Source: JBDIBB01 sp039812685 (GTDB lineage Bacteria > Acidobacteriota > Vicinamibacteria > Vicinamibacterales > JAFNAJ01). Taken from it: a stretch of DNA of 18,522 bases. Both the position numbers and the translations under genes were made by a program. The notes under the pieces are model-generated. The model had not been told where the DNA came from. It searched no databases and saw nothing but the letters and a program-made list of their open reading frames with translations. Below, one piece after another: positions 7,463 through 14,927 of this stretch. The stretch's first letter is position 1. Each line of letters begins with the position of its first letter. The DNA is taken from assembly GCA_039812685.1 (NCBI GenBank), contig JBDIBB010000080.1, forward strand, positions 1-18,522, given 5' to 3'.

Positions 7463-8220
7463 CGGGGCTTGCGCGCCACGAACGCGAGGGTCTCGAACAG
7501 GTTCTTCCGGATCCTGAAGAGCAAATCCTCGGTGCCCGTGCGGCGGGCCAGGGTGTTCGCGCCCGGGAAGTTCACCAGGGCGGCGCCGGCCGCGAGCGCG
7601 TCGCGCCGCAGGCCCGTGGCCAGCCCGATGCTGCGCACCATGCGCTCCACGACGAGCCCGTTGTCGTTGAAGAGCTGGCGGCAGCGCCGCTCCGTGGTGA
7701 CGAAGTTGTGCGTGTAGTCGACATCCCAGAAGAACGTGCGCTCCTTGAGGTAGTCGGGCACCACGACGAAGAACACCCCCCCCGGACGCAGCACCCGGAA
7801 GGCCTCGGCCGTGAACTGCCGGGCGGCGTCGATGCCCGACATGTGCTCCATCACCTGATCGGCGTAGATCACGTCGTGGCTGGCGTCGGCCTCGGGAATG
7901 GGCGGAATCCAGGCCTGACGCGCCGACAGGCCTTTCCGCGCGAGGACGTCGATGAGCGTGGCGCTCGCCTCCAGCGCGTGATACCGCCAGCCGGCCGCCA
8001 CGGCCAGTTCGCCCAGCGTGCCGTGGCCGGGGCCGATCTCCACCATGTCGCCCGGCGGCGCGACCGCGGCGTTGACGATCGCAAGTCGCGACTGTTCGAT
8101 GCGGCTGCGCCGGCCGGCGCCGTAGCCGGTGAGGCGTCGTTCGGAAAAGGACTTGTAGAAGTTGTCGTCGGCCACGATGCTCCCGGGGGGCCCGTCTGCG
8201 GCGGGCGTCGCGCCGGGCAT
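7459..8220 (-). CDS. Class I SAM-dependent methyltransferase, first gene of the flippase/radical SAM unit
   Basis: A 253-residue methyltransferase. Motif I is MVEIGPGHGTLGEL (about 59-72), with an acidic residue in 'YHALEAS' (E84). 'HDVIYADQVMEHM' is the motif after it, and 'EAFRVLRPGGVFFVVVPDY' the post-motif strand. The C-terminal 'FRIRKNLFETLAFVARKP' is basic and aromatic. The ATG at 8220 gives a Pro/Gly-rich start without family character. A GTG at 8175 (VADDNFYKSF...), preceded by GGGAG 4 nt upstream, is a credible alternative, giving 238 residues. The stop overlaps the next gene's GTG by 4 bp. The substrate is unknown. This type is common in glycan and lipopolysaccharide clusters, where it methylates sugars or lipid heads (inference). 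Confidence 0.87.
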   Translation of the reverse strand: MPGATPAADGPPGSIVADDNFYKSFSERRLTGYGAGRRSRIEQSRLAIVNAAVAPPGDMVEIGPGHGTLGELAVAAGWRYHALEASATLIDVLARKGLSARQAWIPPIPEADASHDVIYADQVMEHMSGIDAARQFTAEAFRVLRPGGVFFVVVPDYLKERTFFWDVDYTHNFVTTERRCRQLFNDNGLVVERMVRSIGLATGLRRDALAAGAALVNFPGANTLARRTGTEDLLFRIRKNLFETLAFVARKPR

Positions 8221-8385
8221 GATAGCGCGAGGCGCGGTCCCGGTCCGGGCGGGGTGTGCGAGACGCCGGGAGCTGGACCGACTTATCGACGAAATAATTC
8301 CCGAGCATGGTATCTTCCTCGAGCGTAATCACGGCAGCCGGCGTCGGACGGGCGATGCCCTGGCCGCTGGGCGTGGGGAGGAGCC
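8221..8385. other. Divergent intergenic region
   Basis: This 165-bp space separates the minus-strand methyltransferase from the plus-strand membrane protein. A locally AT-rich island (8281-8316, with AATAAT at 8293-8298) probably holds promoters for both directions, but I cannot find a -35/-10 pair with good spacing. On the minus strand, GAGGA precedes an ATG at 8308 whose first codons look protein-like; see the findings. Confidence 0.35.
8375..8383 (+). promoter_or_regulatory. Strong ribosome binding site supporting a TTG start
   Basis: GGGGAGGAG lies just before TTG at 8386. GGAGG ends 4 nt before the codon and GGGGAG ends 5 nt before it. No ATG or GTG near this point in the same frame has comparable support, so this site decides the start of the 716-residue membrane protein. 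Confidence 0.6.
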
Positions 8386-10536
8386 TTGTCAGCGTCGGAG
8401 TCGGTGTCGGCCGGCGGAGAGCGGGTCACGGAGGGATCGCGCGCCGTCGCGTGGAGGGCGGATCGGTGGGCGTGGACCTGGGCTGGCGTGCTGGCGGTCT
8501 CGCTGACGGCCACCCTCGTCGCGCAGGCGCCAGTGCGCGTCGTGGTGCCGCTGGTGCTGCTCTTCGCGTGGTTTGTCGCGCCAGGCTGGCTGATGGTTCG
8601 CGCGCTCGCCGGCCGTGCCGCCGGAGGGGTTGCCTGGGCGGGCGCTCCGCCCATCGGATACCTGCTGAGCAGCCTGGCGCTGCTGGGCCTCTGGGCGCTC
8701 GGGTTCCAGGGGCTCGGCGGCGTCGCGCTCGCGCCGCTGGGCGCGGCCCCCGTGGCCTGGGGCCTCGGCTGGCTCGTCCGCGGACGCCTGCGGCTGCCCG
8801 TGTGGTCGCGTGTCGACACGCGGGCGCTGCTCTTCGTGCTCGCGCTCGTCCCCCTCATCGTCGGTTGGCCGTACGCCCGCGTCGGCGCGGCGGTCGGCGG
8901 GGGAGAGGCGTACCGGGCGTACTTCACGGCCGACTTCGTCTGGGCCATGAGCGCCGTTGCCGAGGTGGCCAAGGGCGCGGTGCCGCCGGTGAACCCGTTC
9001 CGCGCGGGCTCCCCTATGCACTACTACTGGCTGGCGCACCTCTTTCCAGCAGCCGAACACCAGCATTTCGGAGACGTGCTGCCGCTGCGTCACCTGCTGC
9101 TGGTACACGCGACGCTCGTCGGACTGATGTTCGTGGCCTTCCTCTACGGCCTGGCACGACAGTTCACCTCCCGCGCCTGGGCGGCGGCGGCCGGCGTGGT
9201 CGTCGCCGTGTTCGCCACCAGCTTCGAGGGGCTGGAGCAGTTCGTGCGGCTGTGGTCGTGGGGTCAGCCGCTCGGGCTCGTCCGATACATGAACATCGAC
9301 GCGGTGACGCGCTGGGTGTACGGCGGGCTGCCGGTCGACGGGCTCCAGCGCCTCCTGCTGTACCAGCCGCAACACCAACTGGGCTATGCGACCGGCTTCG
9401 CCGCGTTGCTGGTGGCCCTCCGCGCGCATCGCGCCGGCGACTGGCGGGTGGCCGGGCTCTGTGGCACCCTCCTCGGGGGCAGCGCCCTCCTGAGCTCCTT
9501 CTCGGCGCTCATGCTCACCGTTGTCGTGGCTGTCTACCTCGGGATCCGTGTGCTGCAGGAGCGGGCCTGGAGAAGCGTGACACCGATGCTGGCGGCGGCC
9601 AGCGTGCCCCTGCTGGCGGCCGCCGTGCTCACCCGGGCCCTGGCCTACGTCGAACTCGGAACGGCACCAATCATCTTCGGCGTCAACCCCATGGCGGTCA
9701 AGGCCGTGCTGCCGACGCTGGGGCTCGGACTCGGACCGTTCCTGATCCTGCTGCCCGTGGCCGTCCTGGTGCTGTGGCGCTCGCCGGAGAGCCGGAGGTC
9801 ACAGCTGCCGCTCGTGATGAGCGTGGTGGGCGTCTGCGCTCTGTTCTACGTGTTCGTGGACGTTCGCGATCACCAGGACGTGTACGTCGGCTGGCGGGTT
9901 GGTCACGTGCTGTTCATCCTGATGGCCGGGTTGGCCGCGCTCGTGTTCAGCCGCATCGCCGCCCTGCGCCGCGTCGCGCGCCTGGCGGCGGTCACGCTGG
10001 CGGGCCTCGTCGTGCTGGCCGCGCTGCCCACGCCGCTGATCGATCTCTACAACACGCAGGACATCACCAACTTCGCCGAGGCGCCAGGGTTTCGCTGGAC
10101 GCTGCTCCTGACGCCCGACGAGGTCGCGGCCCTCGAGTGGGTGCGGACCAGGACCGACGCCGACGCCATCGTGCAGGTGGACCCCGTCGCGCGCGGCGCG
10201 GCGACGTGGGCCTACATCCCGGCGTTCGCCGAGCGGCGGATGGCGGCCGGACTGCCGATCTCCATGATTCCGCTCATCGGCTACGAACGGGCGAGCAACC
10301 GCGTCGTTTCCGTCTTCGCGGCGGCGTCGGGACTCGAGGCCGCCATCGAGTGCCGGCGATACGGGATCGATTATCTGGTGGTGGGTCCCCCGGAGCGGGA
10401 GCGGCACCCGCACCTCGAGGCGGTGCTCGACGCCTCACCGGAATTGTTCGACCGGGTCTTCGAGTCGGGAACGGTCTCGATCTATCAGTTTCGTGAGGCT
10501 CGACACCGCCTGGCTGGGCGGCGCGGACGAGGATAG
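8386..10536 (+). CDS. Large polytopic membrane protein, probable GT-C-fold glycosyltransferase (DUF2298/YfhO-like style)
   Basis: A 716-residue protein with a short cytoplasmic start (residues 1-27), about 12-13 hydrophobic segments to roughly residue 550, and a soluble C-terminal part of about 160 residues. The first extracytoplasmic loop has 'YFTADFVWAMSAVAEVAKG' then PPVNPFRAGSPMHYYWLAH. Acidic residues and this NPF...HYYW..H loop resemble the catalytic loop of GT-C enzymes, which use polyprenyl-phosphate sugars outside the inner membrane; membership of a named family is inferred. A later VRDHQDVYVGWRVGH loop (about 496-510) is also polar and conserved-looking. The C-terminal part contains 'LTPDEVAALEWVRTRTDADA', 'IPAFAERRMAAG' and 'YGIDYLVVGPP', a layout seen in many bacterial GT-C membrane proteins. 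The start is TTG with a strong ribosome site. It is divergent from the methyltransferase-flippase-radical SAM unit, consistent with one envelope-glycan pathway. Confidence 0.8.
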   Translation: MSASESVSAGGERVTEGSRAVAWRADRWAWTWAGVLAVSLTATLVAQAPVRVVVPLVLLFAWFVAPGWLMVRALAGRAAGGVAWAGAPPIGYLLSSLALLGLWALGFQGLGGVALAPLGAAPVAWGLGWLVRGRLRLPVWSRVDTRALLFVLALVPLIVGWPYARVGAAVGGGEAYRAYFTADFVWAMSAVAEVAKGAVPPVNPFRAGSPMHYYWLAHLFPAAEHQHFGDVLPLRHLLLVHATLVGLMFVAFLYGLARQFTSRAWAAAAGVVVAVFATSFEGLEQFVRLWSWGQPLGLVRYMNIDAVTRWVYGGLPVDGLQRLLLYQPQHQLGYATGFAALLVALRAHRAGDWRVAGLCGTLLGGSALLSSFSALMLTVVVAVYLGIRVLQERAWRSVTPMLAAASVPLLAAAVLTRALAYVELGTAPIIFGVNPMAVKAVLPTLGLGLGPFLILLPVAVLVLWRSPESRRSQLPLVMSVVGVCALFYVFVDVRDHQDVYVGWRVGHVLFILMAGLAALVFSRIAALRRVARLAAVTLAGLVVLAALPTPLIDLYNTQDITNFAEAPGFRWTLLLTPDEVAALEWVRTRTDADAIVQVDPVARGAATWAYIPAFAERRMAAGLPISMIPLIGYERASNRVVSVFAAASGLEAAIECRRYGIDYLVVGPPERERHPHLEAVLDASPELFDRVFESGTVSIYQFREARHRLAGRRGRG

Positions 10537-10572
10537 GCTGACACGCGATCAGGGTGTTGGCATGGCGTGGCG

Positions 10573-10587
10573 GGATCCTGGAGATCC
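10573..10587. promoter_or_regulatory. Palindrome upstream of the ribbon-helix-helix gene
   Basis: GGATC (10573-10577) and GATCC (10583-10587) form perfect inverted arms around CTGGA, 38 bp before the GTG of the next gene. Ribbon-helix-helix proteins often bind their own promoter at short palindromes, so this is a candidate operator. It could also be a chance 5-bp palindrome. Confidence 0.3.
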
Positions 10588-10625
10588 GATGAGCCTGGCT
10601 GGGCCCGCCTGAAGAGGAGAGTGAC

Positions 10626-11135
10626 GTGGCGCGACCCCGAGGCCGTCCCCCGAAGTTCGGCCGTCCCAGCCGCCTGGTGGCGCTCACCCTGCCGGAGGAC
10701 GTGCTGGCGTGGCTGCGCGGCATCGACCGCGACCCGGCGCGTGCCGTCGTGAACCTGTTCGATCGGGACCAGACGGGATCTGTCCACGCAGCGCCCGCCG
10801 CGACGCCGCTCGCGGACATTGCCATCCTGTCTGGCAGACGCGGCCTGATCCTGGTGGACCGCCAGGCGTTCTCCGGCCTTGGGGGCGTCGACCTGCTGCC
10901 GCTCGACAGCAGGCGTGCCTTTCTCGCATTACGGAATGGCGGGACGCTGGCGGACCTGGAACTGGCGGTCGTCGACAGCATGGACGAGCTGCCGGACGGC
11001 GACGAACGCACCGCCCTGGCGGAGTTCTGGATGCAGTTGAAACGGTGGCGACGCGATCCGGCGTGGAGCTTCGAGAGCCGGTCGATCGTGGTGGCCGAGC
11101 AGCGGGCTGGCGGGGGAAAACGGACGTCGAGGTGA
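10626..11135 (+). CDS. Small putative DNA-binding protein, AT-hook-like N-terminus plus ribbon-helix-helix-like segment
   Basis: A 169-residue protein. Residues 1-14 (MARPRGRPPKFGRP) contain an R-G-R-P core like an AT-hook. Residues 16-46 (RLVALTLPEDVLAWLRGIDR, then DPARAVVNLF) have the beta-strand, helix, turn, helix pattern of ribbon-helix-helix (Arc/MetJ/CopG) DNA-binding domains. The rest (about 55-150) is an alpha/beta-looking segment with 'ILSGRRGLILVDRQAFSGL' and 'LLPLDSRRAFLALRNGGTLA', which I do not recognise and which could bind a ligand or form dimers. The start is GTG at 10626 with AGGAG (10615-10619) 6 nt upstream, a good ribosome site. It follows the GT-C-like gene by 89 bp on the same strand. 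No toxin partner sits next to it, so a plain transcriptional regulator is more likely than an antitoxin. Confidence 0.7.
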   Translation: MARPRGRPPKFGRPSRLVALTLPEDVLAWLRGIDRDPARAVVNLFDRDQTGSVHAAPAATPLADIAILSGRRGLILVDRQAFSGLGGVDLLPLDSRRAFLALRNGGTLADLELAVVDSMDELPDGDERTALAEFWMQLKRWRRDPAWSFESRSIVVAEQRAGGGKRTSR

Positions 11136-11208
11136 GGGCGGGTCGACGGGGTCGATCCCGAACTCGTCGTCCACCGTCAGTGCCGTCCGCGGGCGGTTCG
11201 CAGTAGCC

Positions 11209-11244
11209 GCCGAGGCGGCCCGGCTCGTGCCGGGCCACCTCGGC
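11209..11244. terminator. Strong two-part hairpin between convergent genes
   Basis: GCCGAGG (11209-11215) pairs with CCTCGGC (11238-11244). Inside it, CCCGGC (11219-11224) pairs with GCCGGG (11229-11234) around a TCGT loop, with a CGG/CCA internal loop. It lies between the stops of the ribbon-helix-helix gene (+) and the lipoprotein gene (-). There is no T-tract, as is common in very GC-rich genomes. Confidence 0.6.
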
Positions 11245-11251
11245 GCAGGAT

Positions 11252-12691
11252 TCAGAAGCGGCCGGCGCCCGTCCAGATCACGGGTTCCTGGCCCGTGAAA
11301 TCGCGCCACGTGATCGCCGGGTTCGAACCACAGTGTCCCTGCAGGATGTCGATCGCGTACACGTCGGTCGATCCCTGATCCTTCCCGGGGCCCCAGTGAT
11401 AGGTGATCTCGTCACCGGCGGCGACGACCGCGACGCCGCCGTTGTCAGCGGCCGAGCGATTGGGCTTCGCGTTGTAGCCCCATCGCGTATCGATCTTCCG
11501 CAGCTCGTCGACGATGTAGTCCTGCCACGGATTGTTCACGTACTTCAGGCCGCGCGGGCAGGACTGGCCCTTGAGCAGGTCGGGCCGTGCGGCCGCGAGC
11601 TCGAAGACCTTCGCCTGCGCATACGACGGCAGCGGCAGGCGCGACCCGGCTGGCGGATCCGGCGTGCGCCCGTTCACGGGGCCGCCGGGTCCGGTCACTG
11701 GCGGTAACGTCGTCACGGGGCCGCCGCCTGTGGCCAGCTGGCCTTCACCGAACCGGCCGCGGCTCGTGAAGGCGCCGGTCGTTCCCGAGTTCCACGTCAC
11801 CTGGGTCTGATCGATCCAGGCCGGCGTCGGGTTCGAGCCGCAGTGGCTGAGCATGATGTCGACGACGTAGACATCCTTGCTGCCCTCGTCCGGACCGGCG
11901 CCGAAGTGGTAGGCGATGACGTCCAGCGACGGGTCGTTGCAGTTGCCGCGCTTGCAGTTGTAGCCCCACCGCGTGTCGTAGTTCGCCCGGAGCGTGTCGA
12001 CCACGAGATCCATGAAATCCCACGATCCTCCCTCGTGCTGGCACGAGTGGCGCAGCTCGTTCGGGTACTGCCGGGCCACCTGCTCGACGACGGCCGCCAT
12101 GTTCGGCAGGGGGAGACGTGAGCCGGGCGCCGGATCGGGCGTGCGCGGCCCCATGCCGCCGCCTCCGCCGGTCGTGGGCGGCCTGATGGGCCTGGGCGGG
12201 GTGAGGAAGGTGGCCGTGGCCGCCCAGGGGCCGAAGGCCGTGCCCAGCGTGGCACGCACGCGCCAGCGGTACACCGTGTCGTAGTCGAGCTCGGCCGGCA
12301 GATCATAGCTGGTTGTCGCGCCCGAGGCCTGTGGCACGGTGACCCGGAACTGGATGTCGTTGACCTTGTAGAACTCCAGTTCGTACGTGAAGCTTGCCTG
12401 CTGGTATCGCCCCGTCGCGTTGGTCCAGGTGAGGGTTGGCTGTCGCGTGTCGACCGGGGCACCGCCCGATGGCAGGGGGTTGCCCGGCGCGCTGGCCTTG
12501 AGCGTCGAACCGTCGGGATTGGCTGAACCGACGAGATCCGAGGGACCCGATACGCCGCCAGTCGAGGCCGCGCCGCCAGAGACGGCCGCTGTCGGCGAGG
12601 TGGGAGTCGTCTTCTTGTCGCCGCAGGCGACGATGCCGGTCGTGGCGACGAGGCAGAGGCCCGCCATCGTCCACCGCAGTGTTGCTTGCAT
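11252..12691 (-). CDS. Lipoprotein with Fn3-like domain and two copies of an unrecognised WGYN/HCGSNP domain
   Basis: A 479-residue exported lipoprotein. The signal sequence ends in the lipobox IVAC (C23), followed by a Thr/Ser/Gly-rich tether. Residues about 75-165 look like a fibronectin type III-like beta-sandwich ('PTLTWTNATG...YELEFYKV...YRWRVRATLG'). Two copies of one domain follow, at about 183-314 and 342-479. Each opens RTPDPxxGSRLPLP, has an L-R...DTRWGYN centre, a 'DVxxxDIxxxHCGSNP' segment, and ends with a Gly/Arg/Phe-rich tail. The first copy has C217, C246, C251 and C284; the second keeps only C378 and C453. The ATG at 12691 has AGGGA about 6 nt upstream. It lies 40 bp after the outer-membrane barrel gene and is probably co-transcribed with it. 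I do not recognise the domain as a named family. A periplasmic or surface, disulfide-stabilised binding or structural role is inferred. Confidence 0.85.
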   Translation of the reverse strand: MQATLRWTMAGLCLVATTGIVACGDKKTTPTSPTAAVSGGAASTGGVSGPSDLVGSANPDGSTLKASAPGNPLPSGGAPVDTRQPTLTWTNATGRYQQASFTYELEFYKVNDIQFRVTVPQASGATTSYDLPAELDYDTVYRWRVRATLGTAFGPWAATATFLTPPRPIRPPTTGGGGGMGPRTPDPAPGSRLPLPNMAAVVEQVARQYPNELRHSCQHEGGSWDFMDLVVDTLRANYDTRWGYNCKRGNCNDPSLDVIAYHFGAGPDEGSKDVYVVDIMLSHCGSNPTPAWIDQTQVTWNSGTTGAFTSRGRFGEGQLATGGGPVTTLPPVTGPGGPVNGRTPDPPAGSRLPLPSYAQAKVFELAAARPDLLKGQSCPRGLKYVNNPWQDYIVDELRKIDTRWGYNAKPNRSAADNGGVAVVAAGDEITYHWGPGKDQGSTDVYAIDILQGHCGSNPAITWRDFTGQEPVIWTGAGRF

Positions 12692-12731
12692 CGCTGTCCC
12701 TTTCCTGTGAATAGCCCGAAAACCCGCGGCC

Positions 12732-13481
12732 CTAGAAGCGCACCCGCACGCCGGCGCCGAACTGCGGCCCGCCGAGGTCGACTTCCACCGTGCTGCCGGC
12801 ACCCGTGTCGAGGTCGGCCTTGGCGCCGGCCCAGCGCGCGAAGCCGCCCACGCCGATGGTGCGCGTGAGGAAGAAGGTCGCCTCGGCGCCGACGTTGAAG
12901 CCGGTGGCGGTCTTGTCGGCCCGCGTCACCTTGACGTTGGTGATGTTGATGTTGGAGTAGGGTGCGCTCGTCTCCGCGAAACCGGCGCTCGAGACGAAGT
13001 CGTGCTTCACCGAGATGAAGCTGGGCCCGCCGCCGACCACCAGTTCGAACTTTTCGCCGACGGGGACCACGTACAGGGCCTGCAGGTGGAAGGCCGTCTC
13101 CTCGTGCTTCAGGCCGGACTGATCCAGCGTGGCGGTCCTGGGGGTGGCGAAGAACAGGGGATGTGGCGCGGACACCGTCACCGTGCCGGCCTGATCGTCG
13201 GACATGCGGGAGAACGCCGCGCCGACGGCCACGCGGCCCACCACGCGCACACCGCCGCCAATCGACAGCAGGCCGGCGCCGTCGTAGCTCTGTTTCGCGC
13301 CGAACGTGCCTTGCTCTTCATAGATGGAGAAGGTACCGCCCTGCGTGGACGCGCCGTCGCCGGATTGCGCGCCCATGTAGACAGAGAAGAAGCCGCGGCC
13401 CACGGTCGCGGCCGGCTGGGCCGCCGCGGTGAGCGGCAGCGCCAGACAGGAAACAAGGAAACAGCCCAGGATCCGTCGCAT
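12732..13481 (-). CDS. Outer-membrane beta-barrel protein
   Basis: A 249-residue protein with a clear signal peptide (MRRILGCFLVSCLALPLTAAAQ, cleavage AAA|Q). The mature 227 residues are a run of alternating-hydrophobic strands with short turns and long polar loops, for example 'GLLSIGGGVRVVGRVAVGAAFSRM', 'FHLQALYVVPVGEKFELVVGGGPSFISV', 'TGFNVGAEATFFLTRTIGVGGFARW' and the closing strand 'PQFGAGVRVRF'. The terminal Phe is the usual BAM-recognition signal. The size fits an 8-stranded OmpA/OmpW-like or 'porin family' barrel; no named subfamily is clear. The ATG at 13481 has AAAGGA 6-7 nt upstream. The 215 bp before it include an AT-richer stretch (about 13515-13580) that probably contains its promoter. 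The downstream lipoprotein starts 40 bp after the stop. Together they suggest an outer-membrane assembly (inference). Confidence 0.82.
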   Translation of the reverse strand: MRRILGCFLVSCLALPLTAAAQPAATVGRGFFSVYMGAQSGDGASTQGGTFSIYEEQGTFGAKQSYDGAGLLSIGGGVRVVGRVAVGAAFSRMSDDQAGTVTVSAPHPLFFATPRTATLDQSGLKHEETAFHLQALYVVPVGEKFELVVGGGPSFISVKHDFVSSAGFAETSAPYSNINITNVKVTRADKTATGFNVGAEATFFLTRTIGVGGFARWAGAKADLDTGAGSTVEVDLGGPQFGAGVRVRF

Positions 13482-13696
13482 GCGTGTCCTTTCGTCGTTC
13501 GGCGCCATCGCGCTGGCAATTACGTCGAGAAGCCAGCGCAAGAATTTATCACGAGGAATCGTGCACGGCGGTTGTTTTTCGCAGGGAACTCTCGCAGCGC
13601 GCGGCATGGCGCCCCGGCGGCGACCGCAGACGGCAAAGGCCGGGGACCTCAGTGCCCCCGGCCTCCGGACGTATCTGGCCTCAACCGCGCGACGCG
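13482..13696 (-). other. Intergenic region upstream of the outer-membrane barrel gene
   Basis: This 215-bp gap holds the hairpin at 13638-13663 after the upstream gene. It also has a locally AT-rich stretch (about 13515-13580, with GATAAA and TAATTG on the minus strand) that is the most likely promoter region. I cannot assign a -35/-10 pair with confidence, and I see no gene in it. Confidence 0.35.
13638..13663 (-). terminator. Hairpin after the WTQEYLRYR-repeat lipoprotein gene
   Basis: GGCCGGGG (13638-13645) pairs with CCCCGGCC (13656-13663), an 8-bp GC stem with a 10-nt loop. Read on the minus strand it is followed by TTTGCC. It lies 34 bp past the stop of the gene ending at 13697 and fits an intrinsic terminator with a short T-run. 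Confidence 0.55.
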
Positions 13697-14821
13697 TCAG
13701 CGTGGCAGCGAGCCGAGCGGCGGCGGATAGACGTTCTGTGCGGATCCCAGCCGGCCGACCGAGTGCCAGTCGAACGAGTAGCCGTTGGCGCCGGCGCCGC
13801 TGATCAGATCCCACGCCTCGCGCGAGTCGCACCGGACGATGACGTCATCGGAGGGGGGGCGGCCGCCGCCGGCATCCTTGACGCACCAGTTCCGATCCCC
13901 ACCGTTCGGGTTGTAGACCGGGTGCCCGTAGTGGACGATCGCGGCCGCGGAGAAGAACCATTGAACGCGGCTCTCGCGCGTGCTGTTTCTTCCAAGGTCC
14001 GCACCGCTGCGGTTGTGGTAATTGACGATGATGTCGAAGGCCTCGTTGAAGCCGATCGAGCGATTCGGGCCGTAGGGCTGTCCAGGGACGAAGCAGGTCG
14101 GCTGCACGCCCTTGCCACCAATCTGGTCGTCGATCCTCTGCACCGTCTCGGCCTGGCTGCAGCCGTTCGTGCGGTAGCGCAGGTATTCCTGTGTCCACAC
14201 GACATCGCCCTCGGCGTCCACGGCCGTCTGCACGGGTTGCCGGTTCAGGTGATTACGGTACTTGTCCTCGAGGCGCAGTCGGAAGTTCAGCGACTCCACG
14301 CGCGACGGGAACGGATCGATGCCTTGGCCGCAGAGCGGCGCCGCGGGCCTGCCCTCGATCTGGTCGAACACCCTGGTGACCGCTTCTTCGTGCGGGCACT
14401 GGCCGAGACGATAGCGCAGGTACTCCTGCGTCCAGACGATGGCGCCTTCCACGTCGGCGTACGAGTCACCGGGCGTGCGATTCAACCCCGTGCGGTACTT
14501 CTGCTCGAGGTAGTTGGCGCGGAAGTCGAACGATTCGTCGCGCCCGGGGAACGCCACCCCCGACGCACCGGTAGAGATCTCGGCTGGCAGGGTCAACGCT
14601 CCACCGGCCGGCGTCTTCACGGCGGTCGTGACCGTACCGGCCCCAGACACGCCGCTGGATGGCCCGGCGGCGACGCCCGAGGGCGCCGTCGGCGAGGCCA
14701 GGACGCCAGGGTTGGTGTTGGCCCGATCGCCGCCGCCGCAGGCCTGTGCGACGACGGTCGCGCCGACGATCAAGAACGTGACTGTAGTGTGACGGAACTG
14801 CACGCGGAGCACCCTCGCCAT
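13697..14821 (-). CDS. Lipoprotein-like exported protein with two WTQEYLRYR repeats
   Basis: A 374-residue exported protein. Residues 8-28 (QFRHTTVTFLIVGATVVAQA, then C28) are a signal sequence with an imperfect lipobox AQAC, followed by a Gly/Thr/Pro/Ala-rich tether to about residue 90. Two repeats of about 70 residues follow (94-164 and 174-243). Each has 'Y-[LR]-x-x-[LQ]-x-K-Y-R', an N-R-x-P turn, 'D-x-E-G-x-[IV]-V-W-T-Q-E-Y-L-R-Y-R', then a Cys, a Q-I-x-G helix end and a second Cys (C142/C164 and C221/C243). The C-terminal 120 residues (GFNEAFDIIVNYHNRSGADL..., C313, C331) look like a separate domain. I do not recognise the family; helical cysteine-bridged repeats are inferred. The ATG at 14821 lacks a ribosome site. 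A GTG at 14803 (V/MQFRHTT...) has GAGGG 8 nt upstream and may be the true start, giving 368 residues. Confidence 0.8.
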   Translation of the reverse strand: MARVLRVQFRHTTVTFLIVGATVVAQACGGGDRANTNPGVLASPTAPSGVAAGPSSGVSGAGTVTTAVKTPAGGALTLPAEISTGASGVAFPGRDESFDFRANYLEQKYRTGLNRTPGDSYADVEGAIVWTQEYLRYRLGQCPHEEAVTRVFDQIEGRPAAPLCGQGIDPFPSRVESLNFRLRLEDKYRNHLNRQPVQTAVDAEGDVVWTQEYLRYRTNGCSQAETVQRIDDQIGGKGVQPTCFVPGQPYGPNRSIGFNEAFDIIVNYHNRSGADLGRNSTRESRVQWFFSAAAIVHYGHPVYNPNGGDRNWCVKDAGGGRPPSDDVIVRCDSREAWDLISGAGANGYSFDWHSVGRLGSAQNVYPPPLGSLPR

Positions 14822-14868
14822 CCCCCGGAATCCGGGCGCCGGCCGGCGGGCCGGCGGTGGAACACGAC

Positions 14869-14899
14869 CGCGCGCGGGGAAGGCCCTCACCCGCGCGCG
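14869..14899 (-). terminator. Hairpin after the one-copy WGYN lipoprotein gene
   Basis: CGCGCGCGGG (14869-14878) pairs perfectly with CCCGCGCGCG (14890-14899) around an 11-nt loop. It lies 28 bp past the stop at 14928 and before the next minus-strand gene. No T-run follows, so factor-independent termination is uncertain. It suggests the two lipoprotein genes are at least partly separate transcription units. Confidence 0.45.
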
Positions 14900-14927
14900 C
14901 GAAGGGAGGCTACCACATAGTGCCGCC

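Noticed and set aside
7463..8332. N-terminal extension of the flippase frame
   Set aside because: It overlaps the methyltransferase in another frame and is Arg-rich nonsense. The GTGA overlap gives a natural start.
8307..10496. 729-residue plus-strand frame overlapping the GT-C-like gene
   Set aside because: It is Arg/Gly/Ala-rich with no hydrophobic periodicity. The alternative frame encodes an obvious polytopic membrane protein with a strong ribosome site.
10626..11135. Antitoxin of a toxin-antitoxin pair
   Set aside because: The RHH-like segment suggested it, but no toxin-like gene lies next to it; the next gene is a convergent exported lipoprotein.
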